From positions 986,962 through 1,050,961 of the forward strand of contig NC_008278.1 of the NCBI RefSeq assembly GCF_000058485.1: DNA of 64,000 nucleotides, in the 5' to 3' direction. This DNA comes from Frankia alni ACN14a (GTDB lineage: Bacteria; Actinomycetota; Actinomycetes; Frankiales; Frankiaceae). The translations under genes were made by a program, and so were the position numbers. Below the pieces are notes generated by a model that saw nothing but the letters and a program-made list of their open reading frames with translations, made no database searches and had not been told where the DNA came from. Below, one piece after another: positions 23,036 through 31,575 of the stretch. Within the stretch, counting starts at the first letter, position 1; each line of letters starts with the position of its first letter.

Positions 23036-23398
23036 TCAGTAGACAAGCGCCTGAACCCCGTCGGCGAGCACCTCGTCGACGAACGCGGCCGCGCCGGCGA
23101 TGCGGACACCGGGGATGACGTCGTCCGGGCCGAACGAGCGCCGGGCCGCGCACTGGGTGCACACGGTGACCCGGCCACCGGCGAGGATGCCGGCGAGGAG
23201 GTCCGGCAGCGGCGCGGCATGCGGCAGGTCGAACTCCGCGGCCCGACCGGGCAGCGCGAACCAGGCGGATTCGCCGGTGAGCCAGACCGAGACGTCCGTC
23301 CCGGCGGCGACGGCGACGGCCGCCACCGTGAACGCCTGCGAACAGCGCTCCGGCGCGTCCATCCCAGCGGTGACCTTGACGACGAGGGGACGGGTCAT
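23036..23398 (-). CDS. DsrE/F-like small sulfur-relay protein
   Basis: 120 residues. LVVKVTAGMDAPERCSQAFTVAAVAVAAGTDVSVWL is the DsrE Rossmann-like opening. VTVCTQCAARRSFGPDDVIPGVRIAG holds two Cys (CTQC) where persulfide-carrying DsrE proteins have their active Cys. FVDEVLADGVQALVY ends the fold. ATG 23398 gives the family length. DsrE-type proteins bind and pass sulfane sulfur, which fits the adjacent rhodanese operon, though this gene is on the opposite strand. Confidence 0.8.
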   Translation of the reverse strand: MTRPLVVKVTAGMDAPERCSQAFTVAAVAVAAGTDVSVWLTGESAWFALPGRAAEFDLPHAAPLPDLLAGILAGGRVTVCTQCAARRSFGPDDVIPGVRIAGAAAFVDEVLADGVQALVY

Positions 23399-23499
23399 CG
23401 GCCCAGTCTGCCCCATCGGCGGCCGCCGACGGGTAGCCGCGGAGCCCGCCACCCGACCGCCGGAAGCCGTCGGCCCGGCGCGGGGCTAGGCTGCGGAGC

Positions 23500-23601
23500 G
23501 TGCTGCACTACTTCTTCACCGGGCTCCTGGTGGCGATGTCCGTACTGATCGCCTGGTTCTCCGGCTACGTGGTCTACAAGCTGTACGAGGGGCAGCGCTG
23601 A
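23500..23601 (+). CDS. single-pass membrane micropeptide
   Basis: 33 residues: VLHYFFTGLLVAMSVLIAWF plus SGYVVYKLYEGQR. One transmembrane helix is followed by a short polar tail. The GTG at 23500 is preceded by GCGGAG. Its TGA (23599-23601) overlaps the CTG that appears to start the nitrobindin gene, with GAGGGG correctly placed inside the peptide's last codons. That tight coupling supports real translation. Function unknown; it may tether or regulate the downstream protein. Confidence 0.65.
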   Translation: MLHYFFTGLLVAMSVLIAWFSGYVVYKLYEGQR

Positions 23602-24179
23602 GCGCCCGGGGCCGGTCGGCCGCCGGGCGGCCGCGGTCCGAGACCACGACCGGGACCGGGGGAGCCGGGCCCGCCGATCTGCATCCCAGCCTGCTGCCGC
23701 TGGCCTTCCTCGTCGGCACCTGGCGCGGTGAGGGCGTGGGCGGCTACGAGGACATCGAGGGCTTCCACTACGGCCAGGAGATCACCTTCGCCGCCGACGG
23801 CCGCCCGGCGCTGGGCTACGTCTCCCACACCTGGTGGGCGGACGAGCCGCGCGACGGCCGGGAGCCCGGTAGCCCACTGGCCACCGAGACCGGCTTCTGG
23901 CGCGTCCAGCCCGGCGAGGACGGCGGGTCGGTCGTCGAGGTGACGCTGGCGCATCCGTTCGGCATCGCGGAGATCTACGTCGGCACGGTGACGGGAACCC
24001 GCGTCGACCTCGACCACAACGTGCTGATCCGCACGGCGACCGCCCGCGACGTCACCCGCTCGGTGCGGCTCTACGGGATCGTCGAGGGCGGGGACCTGGC
24101 CTACGCGATCGACATGGAGGCCGAGGGCAAGCCGTTGCAGTCGCACCTCTCGGCGCGTCTGCACCGCGTCACGGACTGA
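23598..24179 (+). CDS. nitrobindin / FABP-like heme-binding beta-barrel protein, apparent CTG start
   Basis: 193 residues if started at CTG 23598. PLAFLVGTWRGEGVGGYEDI contains the GxWxGxG motif of bacterial nitrobindins, and FHYGQEITFAADGRPALGY, ETGFWRVQP, LAHPFGIAEIYVG and LQSHLSARLHR complete the ten-stranded barrel. Rv0813c has the same plan and binds heme or NO. The frame is open from 23490 but contains no ATG, GTG or TTG before GTG 23736, which would delete GTWRGEG. CTG 23598 sits in a CTGA overlap with the micropeptide stop and has GAGGGG five bases upstream. The heme axial His near the C-terminus is present in SHLSARLHR. Confidence 0.85.
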   Translation: MSARGRSAAGRPRSETTTGTGGAGPADLHPSLLPLAFLVGTWRGEGVGGYEDIEGFHYGQEITFAADGRPALGYVSHTWWADEPRDGREPGSPLATETGFWRVQPGEDGGSVVEVTLAHPFGIAEIYVGTVTGTRVDLDHNVLIRTATARDVTRSVRLYGIVEGGDLAYAIDMEAEGKPLQSHLSARLHRVTD

Positions 24180-24236
24180 CCGGCCGGCCGGCGACGAGGG
24201 CCGACCCGGCGACGAGGGCCGGCCGGCGACCGGTCA
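24177..24236. terminator. inverted repeat between convergent nitrobindin and ybjN genes
   Basis: TGACCGG (24177-24183) pairs with CCGGTCA (24230-24236). The arms contain the two stop codons, and GCCGGCCGGC-type segments inside can pair further. No T-run. Possible bidirectional terminator. Confidence 0.35.
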
Positions 24237-24728
24237 GCCGGGCTTCGCGGCGTTGCCGGCGTCGGCGGCGAGCTTGGCCCGCCACGCCTTCTCCCGCTCG
24301 ATCGCCGCGGCGAACCCGAGGGCGATCGCCGGGTCGAAGTTGTCGTCGGCGTAGGTGCCGACGCAGCCGAGGATCCGGTCGATCTCCTCCGCCGTGACCG
24401 CGAGCAGCGGGATCTGCCCGGTCAGGAAGATGTCGCCGACCCGGTCGATGGAGAAGTGCACGCCGTAGGTCTTCGCGTTGCGGCCGAGCAGGAAGGCGTA
24501 GGTGCCCGCCGCGTTCTCCGCCGGGGCGCGCATGAAGAACGCCTCGACCAGCAGGGTGTGGTCCTGCACGACGAGCCAGGTCATCGTGCGCAGCTTGTGT
24601 TCACCCTCCAGCGTGACCAGGAACGAGCCCGCACCGACGCGCTCGTAGGCGAGCTCGAGGTCGGCCAGGGTCTCGGAGATCAGGCCGTCGAGCCGTTCGC
24701 GCTCCGCCGTGTCGATGGGTGCCGTCAT
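24234..24728 (-). CDS. YbjN-domain protein
   Basis: 164 residues. LDGLISETLADLELAYERVGAGSFLVTLEGEHKLRTMTWLVVQDHTLLVEAFFMR is the YbjN-type sandwich with two helices packed on a sheet. It continues GTYAFLLGRNAKTYGVHFSIDRVGDIFLTGQIPLLAVTAEEIDRILGCV. Start ATG 24728 follows GGGGAGG. This is the Rv0487 orthologue by sequence pattern and adjacency to mshA. YbjN proteins resemble type III secretion chaperones, but no secretion system is here and the role is unknown. Confidence 0.88.
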   Translation of the reverse strand: MTAPIDTAERERLDGLISETLADLELAYERVGAGSFLVTLEGEHKLRTMTWLVVQDHTLLVEAFFMRAPAENAAGTYAFLLGRNAKTYGVHFSIDRVGDIFLTGQIPLLAVTAEEIDRILGCVGTYADDNFDPAIALGFAAAIEREKAWRAKLAADAGNAAKPG

Positions 24729-24801
24729 GGCTCCAGACCTCCCCGCCTGCAACTGTGATGATGCCGGATCAGGTGGAGATCCTCCCACCCGACCCGACGA
24801 C

Positions 24802-26106
24802 TCACACCGCGACGGCGGCGGGGCTCAGCGCGTGCCGGTAGCTGCGCAGCACCCCACGGGCGGTGGCCGACCAGCCGAAGCCGGCCGCCCGGCCGACCGC
24901 GCCGGCGGCGAGCCGACTGCGCCAGTGCGGCTGGCGCAGCAGCCGGTCGAGGGTGTCGGCGTAGCGGGCCGGGTCACGACCCGCCACGAGCAGCCCGGAG
25001 ACCCCGTCGGCGACGGCGGTGCGCAGGCCGCCGACCGCGGCGGCGACCACCGGCGTGCCGCAGGCCTGGGCCTCCAACGCGACGAGGCCGAAGCTCTCGC
25101 TGTGGCTGGGGACCACCACGGCGGTGGCCGCCCGGTACCAGTGGGCCAGCTCGTGCTGCGGCGCCGGCGGCTGGAACCGGACGAGGTCGGAGATCCCGAG
25201 GTCCGCGGCGAGCTTGACCAGGGCGTCCGGCTGCTCCAGCCCCGAGCCGCTCGGGCCGCCGACGACGGCGACGGTCAACCTCGAGCGGCGGGTCGGATCG
25301 CGGCGCAGCAGCTCGGCAGCGGCGTGCAGCAGCAGGTCCGGTGCCTTGAGCGGCTGGATCCGGCCGACGAACAGCAGCAGGTCGCCATCCCGGTCGAGGC
25401 CGAGGCGCGCCCGTGACTGCGCCGGATCGCCCGGCCGGAAGGTCTCCAGGTCGACGCCCGGCGCGACGACGTCGACCCGGTCGGGGTCGGCGTCGTAGAG
25501 GTCGATGAGGTGGCCGCGCTCGTCCGCGGTGGAGGCGATCAGCCGGGTGGACCCGGCGATGACCTCCTGCTCGCCGAGCAGCCGGCCGGGCGGCTCGGGG
25601 CGGTCCCCGACGGCCAGCGCGCCGTTCTTGATCTTCGCCAGGGTGTGCGAGGTGTGCACGAACGGCACGCCCCACCGCCGGGCGACCGCGAGGGCGACCT
25701 GGCCGGACAGCCAGTAGTGCGAATGGATGACGTCGAAGTAGCCCGGCTCGTGCCCCGCCTCGGCGCGCAGCACATCCGCGGTGAACGCGCACAGCCAGGC
25801 CGGCAGGTCCTCGCGGTGGATCTCCTCGAACGGCCCGGCGTCGACGTGGCGCACCGTCACGCCGGGGGCCAGCTCCGCCGAGGTCGGCAACTTGCTGCTC
25901 ACCGCCCGGGTGAACACCTCGACCTCGACGCCGAGCGCCGCGAGCTGCCGCGAGAGCTCCACCACGTAGACGTTCAGCCCGCCGGCGTCCCCCGTGCCGG
26001 GCTGCTCCATCGGCGACGTGTGCATCGACAGCATCGCCACGCGCCGGGGCCGGGTGCCCCGGTTTGGCTCGGCGCGGACCGCGGCACCGCTCCTGATCAA
26101 CCGCAC
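24802..26106 (-). CDS. mshA: MshA, D-inositol-3-phosphate glycosyltransferase
   Basis: First committed step of mycothiol synthesis: UDP-GlcNAc plus 1L-Ins-1-P gives GlcNAc-Ins-P. 434 residues, GT4 glycosyltransferase with two Rossmann halves. [20 protein letters not shown] is the MshA N-terminal signature. [24 protein letters not shown] and [15 protein letters not shown] follow. The C-terminal domain has [18 protein letters not shown] and the nucleotide-sugar E-x7-E region [25 protein letters not shown] 26106 is supported by GGAGG six bases upstream; ATG 26121 and 26163 are in frame. ybjN lies downstream on the same strand. Confidence 0.93.
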   Translation of the reverse strand: MRLIRSGAAVRAEPNRGTRPRRVAMLSMHTSPMEQPGTGDAGGLNVYVVELSRQLAALGVEVEVFTRAVSSKLPTSAELAPGVTVRHVDAGPFEEIHREDLPAWLCAFTADVLRAEAGHEPGYFDVIHSHYWLSGQVALAVARRWGVPFVHTSHTLAKIKNGALAVGDRPEPPGRLLGEQEVIAGSTRLIASTADERGHLIDLYDADPDRVDVVAPGVDLETFRPGDPAQSRARLGLDRDGDLLLFVGRIQPLKAPDLLLHAAAELLRRDPTRRSRLTVAVVGGPSGSGLEQPDALVKLAADLGISDLVRFQPPAPQHELAHWYRAATAVVVPSHSESFGLVALEAQACGTPVVAAAVGGLRTAVADGVSGLLVAGRDPARYADTLDRLLRQPHWRSRLAAGAVGRAAGFGWSATARGVLRSYRHALSPAAVAV

Positions 26107-26474
26107 CGGGCACCTCCGCATCCATCCGTCTGGGTCGCCTGCCCGGCACGACCAACCCTGCACAGGACCGACACGACAACCACCGTTCTACCCGCCCCGT
26201 TGTCCGGTCAACTGGTCGCCCCCCGCCCCAGCGCCCACGACGGGCCGCAAATTACGCTGTCATTGCAGGTCAGAGGGGTGCGAGTGGTGAGGTCGCCGGG
26301 CCGACGGTCACAAAGCTGTAAGGAAACAGACGCGGTGACGCGCCCCGGGCGCCGGCCCGACCGGGCGGTCGAGCGCGATCCGGGTCACCGCCGCGGCGCG
26401 GGGAGACGCCGAACGTCGGCGGTCGGGGTGGATGCCCGAGGCGACCGGAACGGCCGATCTGCGAGGCTGGTCGG
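26107..26474. other. divergent intergenic region upstream of mshA
   Basis: Between mshA and the methyltransferase. A lower-GC patch near 26245-26335 probably contains promoters. No palindrome or small gene recognised. Confidence 0.4.
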
Positions 26475-27338
26475 GTGCCGAATCCCCGCCGTGCCCCGCG
26501 CCTGGCGGCCGGCCGGGCCCGCGCCCTCGGGGAACCCACCCGGGGTACCACGGCGCCGAACCGGCTGCGGCGGGTCGACCGCTGGCTGCTCGACGCCGCC
26601 GGCCCCCTGCTGCGGGGCAGCGCGGACCCGCTGGTCGTCGATCTCGGCTTCGGTGCGTCGCCGGTCACCACCGTCGAACTCCACCGGCGGCTGCGGACGG
26701 CCTGCCCGCGGGTGCGCGTCGTCGGCCTCGAACTCGACCCGCAGCGAGTGGCCGCCGCGACGGATGCCGCCCGGCCGCCCGGGCTGACCTTCGCCCGCGG
26801 CGGGTTCGAGCTGCCGCCCGCGCCTACGCGTCCCGCCGTGGTCCGTGCCCTGAACGTGCTCCGCCAGTACCCCGAACCAGCCGTCGCCGGCGCCTGGGCG
26901 ACGATGACGGCGCGGTTGGCGCCCGGCGGCCTGCTCGTCGAGGGGACCTGCGACGAGATCGGCCGGCGGGCCTGCTGGTTCTGCCTGCCGGCCCCGGGGC
27001 CGGCGCCCGGCTGGCTGCCCGCCGGGCGGGTCACCGCCCGCCCGACCCTGACGCTCTCGGCCCACCTGCCGAGCCTCGGCCGCCCCTCCGAGCTCGCCGA
27101 GCGGCTGCCCAAGGCACTGATCGAACACAACGTTCCCGGTCACGACGTCCACCGCCTGCTCGGGGCGCTCGATCGGGCCTGGGAACGGGCCGCGCCACGG
27201 GCCGTGTTCTCGCCGCGGCAGCGTTGGATCGCCGCGGTGGCCGAGCTGCGGGCGCAGGGCTGGCCGGTGCGCGCAGACGCCCGGCGCTGGCGGCTGGGCG
27301 AACTTACCGTCGACTGGCCGCCGCGAGCGCCGCGCTGA
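26475..27338 (+). CDS. class I SAM-dependent methyltransferase-like protein
   Basis: 287 residues. The SAM loop is VVDLGFGASPVTTVELHRRLR (about 54-74), and VRVVGLELDPQRVAAA supplies the acidic residue after strand 2. LAPGGLLVEGTCDEIGRRACWF continues the Rossmann core, and the C-terminal third is helical. GTG 26475 is the start. Its 3' end overlaps the convergent macro-domain gene by 35 bp. Substrate cannot be told; DLGFG with a relaxed motif IV leaves open a non-catalytic role. Confidence 0.75.
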   Translation: MPNPRRAPRLAAGRARALGEPTRGTTAPNRLRRVDRWLLDAAGPLLRGSADPLVVDLGFGASPVTTVELHRRLRTACPRVRVVGLELDPQRVAAATDAARPPGLTFARGGFELPPAPTRPAVVRALNVLRQYPEPAVAGAWATMTARLAPGGLLVEGTCDEIGRRACWFCLPAPGPAPGWLPAGRVTARPTLTLSAHLPSLGRPSELAERLPKALIEHNVPGHDVHRLLGALDRAWERAAPRAVFSPRQRWIAAVAELRAQGWPVRADARRWRLGELTVDWPPRAPR

Positions 27339-27828
27339 ACGCGCGGTAGGCCTGATCGTCGTACAGCACGAAGCGCGCCTGCGCGACCCGGGTGTCCGCC
27401 GCGAGGACGGTCGTCACGGCCAGGCGGGCGGCGTCGTCCAGCGGCCAGCCGTACACCCCGGCGCTGACGGCGGGGAAGGCGACGCTGGCCGCACCGAGCT
27501 CGTCGGCGACCGCGAGCGCCCGCGTGTAGGCCGAGCGCAGCAGTGCGGAGCGGTCCTCTGCCGGGTCGTACACCGGGCCGACGACGTGGATGACGTGCCG
27601 GGCGGCCAGCCGGCCCGCCGGCGTCGCCACCGCCTCACCGGTCGGCAGCCCCCGCGGGAGGGAGGTCGCGCGCAGCCGCTCGCAGGCGGCACGGATCTCC
27701 GGTCCGCCGGCGGCGTGGATGGCGCCGTCGACGCCCCCACCACCGAACAGTCCGCTGTTGGCGGCGTTGACGATCGCGTCGGCCTCGACGAGCGTGATGT
27801 CGCCCTGCTGCAGGGTCACGTGCACCAT
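27304..27828 (-). CDS. macro-domain protein, O-acetyl-ADP-ribose deacetylase type
   Basis: 174 residues, one macro domain. VHVTLQQGDITLVEADAIVNAANSGLFGGGGVDGAIHAAGGPEI contains the ADP-ribose contacts QGDIT, VNAANS and GGGGVDGAIH. PAVSAGVYGWPLDDAARLAV gives the phosphate loop. MacroD-type enzymes hydrolyse O-acetyl-ADP-ribose or remove mono-ADP-ribose; the catalytic Asn and Asp in NAANSGLFGGGGVD are present. ATG 27828 starts the domain; longer frames add unrelated sequence. Convergent overlap with the methyltransferase gene. Confidence 0.92.
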   Translation of the reverse strand: MVHVTLQQGDITLVEADAIVNAANSGLFGGGGVDGAIHAAGGPEIRAACERLRATSLPRGLPTGEAVATPAGRLAARHVIHVVGPVYDPAEDRSALLRSAYTRALAVADELGAASVAFPAVSAGVYGWPLDDAARLAVTTVLAADTRVAQARFVLYDDQAYRAFSAALAAASRR

Positions 27829-27977
27829 GGCGACCAGTCTTCCCGAGCCGGCGTTCGCTGTGACGGTCCTCGGCGGTACCCACCCGGACGAGGGAGGGGC
27901 GGGGCCCACAGGGACTGGTGCGTTTGCGGGTGGACGGGGACTGCGATCCGATGGAGGATATTCGGCCTCGCAGCGGG

Positions 27978-28050
27978 GCCGGGGCCCGGGCCAGGACCGG
28001 GGCTCAGGGCAGAAACCGGGGCTCAGGCCAGGACCCGGGGCTCAGGCAGG
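27978..28050. repeat. 19-bp imperfect tandem repeats upstream of the DUF1269 gene
   Basis: About 3.5 copies of ccggggctcaggccaggac-like units. They end about 25 bp before the ATG at 28076. Confidence 0.75.
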
Positions 28051-28075
28051 AGAGGAAGCCGGAAGGCTGGAAGGG

Positions 28076-28585
28076 ATGGCGGCGATGGCGGAACAGCTCG
28101 TGGTTCTCGGGTTCGACAGCGTGGAGCAGGCGCGGCAGGCCTGGTCACTCGGCCGCCGACTGCGCCGGGACAAGCGGCTCGATCTGGCCGACGGCACGCT
28201 GGTGTGGCGGGATGAGCGAGGCCGCGTCACCATGCGCCGCGTGGCCAACCCGGCCCGGACCGCCGCTCTCGGCGGGGCTCTGTGCGGCGGGGTGATCGGA
28301 ACGGTGTTCCTCGCCCCGTTCGTCGGCCTCGGCATCGGGGCGGGCGCCGGGGCGCTCGCCAGCAGGCTCAGCGGGCCGGGCGTGGACGACGATCTGGTCC
28401 GGCGCATCGCCGGGCATCTGCAACCGGGACGGGCCGCGATCTTCGCCCTGGTGCGCCGTTCGGCGGCCGAGGAGGTCACCGCCGCACTGCGCCCGCACCA
28501 CCCGGTCGTCATCATGACGACCCTGCCGCCGGAGCGGGAACACCGGCTGGCCCGGGCCCTGGGCCGCCGGCCAGCTCCCGCCTGA
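28076..28585 (+). CDS. DUF1269-like membrane protein
   Basis: 169 residues. EQLVVLGFDSVEQARQAWSLGRRL is the N-terminal ferredoxin-like half. A Gly/Ala-rich hydrophobic segment, TAALGGALCGGVIGTVFLAPFVGLGIGAGAGALASRL, occupies the middle. GRAAIFALVRRSAAEEVTAALRPHHPVVIMTTL closes the domain. This order is characteristic of DUF1269 stress-related membrane proteins. GGAAGG lies ahead of ATG 28076. Convergent with the aldo/keto reductase across a hairpin. Role unknown. Confidence 0.83.
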   Translation: MAAMAEQLVVLGFDSVEQARQAWSLGRRLRRDKRLDLADGTLVWRDERGRVTMRRVANPARTAALGGALCGGVIGTVFLAPFVGLGIGAGAGALASRLSGPGVDDDLVRRIAGHLQPGRAAIFALVRRSAAEEVTAALRPHHPVVIMTTLPPEREHRLARALGRRPAPA

Positions 28586-28635
28586 CGGCCCCCGCGACCG
28601 GGGCCCGCCCGCGGCGGCTGGTCGCGGCGGCTGGT

Positions 28636-28664
28636 CGCGGCGGGCGCGGTGGCCGCCCGCCGCG
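28636..28664. terminator. GC-rich hairpin between convergent genes
   Basis: CGCGGCGGGCG (28636-28646) pairs perfectly with CGCCCGCCGCG (28654-28664) across a 7-nt loop. There is no T-run, as is common for actinomycete terminators. It sits between the DUF1269 and AKR stops. Confidence 0.5.
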
Positions 28665-28676
28665 GTCTGCGGCGCG

Positions 28677-29633
28677 TCAGGAACCGGCGGGGCGGCGGGT
28701 CGGCGCGATCTTGTCGAGCACCGCGAGGTCGTCCGGGCGGGGCTGCCACTGGCCGGCCGCGGCGTTTGCCCGCACCTGGACGGCGCTCGTCGCGCCGGCG
28801 ATGACCGAGGCGACGCCGGGCTGTGCGGCCAGCCCGCCGATCGCCACGTCGAGCAGGGAACGGTCCCGCTCCCGGGCGAAGGTCTCCAGCACGTCGATGC
28901 GGTCGAAGACCTCGTCGGTCAGCTCGTCCTGCCGCCCGGCGAGCCGGGTCCCGGGTGCGGGCGCCTCGTCGCGCTGGTACTTGCCGGTGAGCAGCCCGTT
29001 CGCGAGCGGGAAGTAGGGGATGACGCCGATGCCGTACTTCAGCGTGGCCGGCACCAGTTCCGCCTCGACGCCGCGTTCGAGCAGGCTGTAGTGGTTCTGG
29101 GCGGAGATGAACCGGGTGGCACCGGAGGCCCGCGCGGTCCACTCGGCGTCGGCGACCTGCCAGGCGTCGAGGTTGCAGGCGCCGATGTAGCGGATCTTGC
29201 CTTCCTTGAGGATCTCGTCGAGCGCCTCGAGCGTCTCCTCGATCGGCGTGAAGGCGTCCAGCTTGTGGAGCTGGTACAGGTCGATGTAGTCCGTCTGCAG
29301 CCGGCTCAGGGAGCCCTCGACGGCCTTGCGGATGTACCGCCGCGATGCCCGGGCGCTGAAGTCCTGGCCGTACATGCCGCCCATGTCGCTGCCGAATTTC
29401 GTGGCCAGGACGACGTCATCGCGGCGGCCCCGCAGAACGTGCCCGAGCAGGGTCTCCGAACCACCCTTGTTCCCGTAGGTGTCGGCGGTGTCGAAGAAAG
29501 TGATCCCGGCGTCGAGCGCGGCATCGACGACCGCGCGGGTGCCGGCCAGGTCGACGCGTGAGCCGAAATTGTTGCATCCCAGACCGACGACTGACACGAG
29601 CAGTCCGGACGATCCCAGCGGGCGATAGCGCAT
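28677..29633 (-). CDS. aldo/keto reductase
   Basis: 318 residues, (beta/alpha)8 barrel using NADPH. MRYRPLGSSGLLVSVVGLGCNNFG starts the barrel. FFDTADTYGNKGGSE has catalytic Asp and Tyr, VVLATKFGSDMGG has the Lys, and YIDLYQLHKLDAFTPIEETLEAL has the His. The cofactor motif near the end is SVIAGATSAVQVRANAAAG. This is the VKOR beta-subunit/YghZ-like subgroup rather than a sugar-specific reductase. ATG 29633 starts the family-like protein. The physiological carbonyl substrate is unknown. Confidence 0.92.
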   Translation of the reverse strand: MRYRPLGSSGLLVSVVGLGCNNFGSRVDLAGTRAVVDAALDAGITFFDTADTYGNKGGSETLLGHVLRGRRDDVVLATKFGSDMGGMYGQDFSARASRRYIRKAVEGSLSRLQTDYIDLYQLHKLDAFTPIEETLEALDEILKEGKIRYIGACNLDAWQVADAEWTARASGATRFISAQNHYSLLERGVEAELVPATLKYGIGVIPYFPLANGLLTGKYQRDEAPAPGTRLAGRQDELTDEVFDRIDVLETFARERDRSLLDVAIGGLAAQPGVASVIAGATSAVQVRANAAAGQWQPRPDDLAVLDKIAPTRRPAGS

Positions 29634-29657
29634 GTACTCAATACAACACATCGGAGT

Positions 29658-29688
29658 GCCGCCCGCGGACACCAGGTCCGCGGGCGGC
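29658..29688. terminator. 13-bp perfect hairpin, likely hbhA-like terminator
   Basis: GCCGCCCGCGGAC (29658-29670) and GTCCGCGGGCGGC (29676-29688) are perfect complements around ACCAG. It lies just past the HbhA-like stop and before the AKR start on the same strand, so it probably ends the HbhA transcript. No T-run. Confidence 0.6.
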
Positions 29689-29751
29689 GGTCGATCTGTG
29701 TACACCGGTGGTCGTCCATAGCGGATCCGATGTGTACGGGTTTTCCCGGTG

Positions 29752-30303
29752 TTACTTCTCCGGAGCGGCGTCGACCACCGCGCGACCGACCGCCTCCGCC
29801 GCCCGGCGGGTCGACGTGCGCGCCGCGCGGGTCTGGCTGACCGCGGTCCGGGTGCGCTGCTCGGCCTCCGCGGTGGACGGGCTGCGTCGGATGCTCGCCA
29901 CCCGGCGCTCTCCCCGGGACGCGAAGGTGTTGTAGAGCTGGGTGGCGCGGTCCTGCAGGTCCGAGATCTGGGAGGTCACGGTCGCCGGCAGCGCGCGAAC
30001 GGCGGTGCCGACCTGGGTGGGCACCCGGGCGGCCTGCACGGGCAGCGACCCGACCCGGTCGGAGAGCCGGCGGACCTCGCTCGTCGTCGTCGTGGGCAGG
30101 GCGAGAAGCTTCGCGACGGCGAGGTCGGCGGCCCCCACCGAGGCGTAGATCGGCTTACGGACCTCCGCCAGCGGAACCCTGATCTCGGCCTTCACCGCGG
30201 CCTCGTCGTGATCCGTCTGCGCGGTGGCGCGGGCGGTGGGCCGGGCGGCGGACCGGTTGGCCGGGCGGCTCGTGGTACGGGATGTCGTGCGCGTGGTGGC
30301 CAT
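29752..30303 (-). CDS. HbhA-like heparin-binding protein
   Basis: 183 residues. A basic, Thr/Ala/Arg-rich N-terminus is followed by a long amphipathic helix with RVPLAEVRKPIYASVGAADLAVAKLLAL, VRRLSDRVGSLPVQAARVPTQVGTAVRALPATVTSQISDLQDRATQLYNTFASRGE. The YASVGAADLAVAK segment is diagnostic of mycobacterial HbhA and its relatives. HbhA is a surface adhesin in mycobacteria; in free-living actinomycetes the role is unclear. The C-terminus is not very Lys-rich, so heparin binding is doubtful. An XRE regulator lies upstream, as in Rv0474-Rv0475. Confidence 0.85.
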   Translation of the reverse strand: MATTRTTSRTTSRPANRSAARPTARATAQTDHDEAAVKAEIRVPLAEVRKPIYASVGAADLAVAKLLALPTTTTSEVRRLSDRVGSLPVQAARVPTQVGTAVRALPATVTSQISDLQDRATQLYNTFASRGERRVASIRRSPSTAEAEQRTRTAVSQTRAARTSTRRAAEAVGRAVVDAAPEK

Positions 30304-30420
30304 GGTGTCTCCCTCGGGTCGAGGATCTGTTGTCGTCGTGTAGGTGATTCCTGGGGTTCGGCCGCCGCTGCGGGTGTGCTCCGGTGGCGGCTGTCGGGTC
30401 AGGGATGTGCGGTCGACTCG

Positions 30421-30474
30421 GTGCGTTCCGTGCGTTCCGTGCGTTCCGTGCGTTCCGTGCGGTCCGTGCGGTCG
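30421..30474. repeat. six 9-bp tandem repeats between the XRE and hbhA-like genes
   Basis: gtgcgttcc is repeated four times exactly and twice with variation. It lies between the XRE stop and the HbhA-like start on the same transcript. Confidence 0.92.
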
Positions 30475-30588
30475 AGGTGGTGTCGTGGCGACGGATCCGC
30501 CGCTCTGGCCGCGGCCGAGCGGGTCGGTGCCGGTGCCGGTGCCGGTGAGACGCTGTCGTCCGGCGGGGGGCGAAGGCCCGGGAGCAGG

Positions 30589-31575
30589 TCAGGCGCCGGT
30601 TGCTCCGGCGGACCCGTCCGTGTCGGGTCCAGGGGCGGCGGTCGAGCCGGTGGTGCCTTTCGAGCCGGTGGTCCCTTTCGAGCCGGTGGTGGTGTCGGCA
30701 CCGGGAGTGGTGTCCGAACCGGGAGTGGTGTCGGGGCCGGGACTGGTGTCGGGGCCGGGGGCGGTCGACGGGGTGGCGGTGCGGCGACGGGTGCGGGTGG
30801 TGGCTGCGGTCGACGAGGTGCCGCCGGCCGACCTGGTGCGCCCGGCTCCCGCCGAGCCGCCGCGGGTGGTCGCCGTCGCCCGCTTGGGGCTACGGCGCTT
30901 CGGCGCTTCCGCGATGGCCGGCTGCGCCGCCGCGTCGTCGGCCGGCACGGCCGCGCCCAGAGCGTCCTGCGCCGCCTCGGCAGCGGCGCGACGACTGGCA
31001 GGCCGCCGCCGAGCGGTACCCGCGGGGCGGGTCTTCGCCGTCGCCGTCACCCTCGTACCGGCGGTGGCGTCGCCACCGGCGACGGGCACGTCGCCCGCTG
31101 CGCCGCCGGCGCTCGCCTCCGCGACGGTGTCGTCGTCCGCACCGGACGCTTCCTCCGCACCGGAGTCGTCATCCACGCGGGTACCGGCTCCGCCCGCGGC
31201 CGGCCCGCCGGTCGCCGCGCCGGCTCGGGCGGCGACGGCGTTCTCCGTGCAGAACGCCTCGTAGATGTCGAGCACCACCTGCTTCTGCCGCTCGGAAAGG
31301 GAATCGTCCGCGAGGATCGCCGCCATGACGTCCTCACCGCCGTGCCGTTCCTCCAGAATCCCGGCCTGGACGTAGAGCACCTCGGCGGAGATGCGCAGCG
31401 CCTTGGCGATCTGCTGGAGAATCTCCGCGGACGGTCGGCGCAGACCTCGCTCGATCTGGCTGAGGTAAGGGTTGCTCACCCCCGCCTGCTTGGCGAGTTG
31501 ACGCAGGGAAATCTGCGCGGCGCGCCGCTGATCCCGGATGAAATCGCCGAGATCGCGAACATTCAGGGCCGCCAC
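30589..31575 (-). CDS. XRE-family HTH regulator with long basic, repetitive tail
   Basis: 328 residues. LGDFIRDQRRAAQISLRQLAKQAGVSNPYLSQIERGLRRPSAEILQQIAKALRI is a complete Cro/C1-type HTH near the N-terminus. EDVMAAILADDSLSERQKQVVLDIYEAFCTENA resembles the Rv0474 dimer region. The last ~200 residues are Ala/Thr/Arg/Lys-rich, histone H1-like, and end in PGSDTTPGADTT and TTGSKG repeats. GTG 31575 follows AAGGAGG by eleven bases. It probably controls itself and hbhA through the palindrome at 31730-31761. The tail may aid nonspecific DNA binding; this is inferred. Confidence 0.88.
   Translation of the reverse strand: MAALNVRDLGDFIRDQRRAAQISLRQLAKQAGVSNPYLSQIERGLRRPSAEILQQIAKALRISAEVLYVQAGILEERHGGEDVMAAILADDSLSERQKQVVLDIYEAFCTENAVAARAGAATGGPAAGGAGTRVDDDSGAEEASGADDDTVAEASAGGAAGDVPVAGGDATAGTRVTATAKTRPAGTARRRPASRRAAAEAAQDALGAAVPADDAAAQPAIAEAPKRRSPKRATATTRGGSAGAGRTRSAGGTSSTAATTRTRRRTATPSTAPGPDTSPGPDTTPGSDTTPGADTTTGSKGTTGSKGTTGSTAAPGPDTDGSAGATGA
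30643..30760. repeat. two 18-bp minisatellites in the XRE gene tail
   Basis: cgagccggtggtgccttt occurs three times (30643-30696), followed by about three copies of ccgggagtggtgtcggaa-type units to about 30760. Both are in frame. Confidence 0.85.

Noticed and set aside
30421-30474. CRISPR array
   Set aside because: It is a head-to-tail 9-bp repeat without spacers. No cas gene or spaced direct repeats occur in the window.
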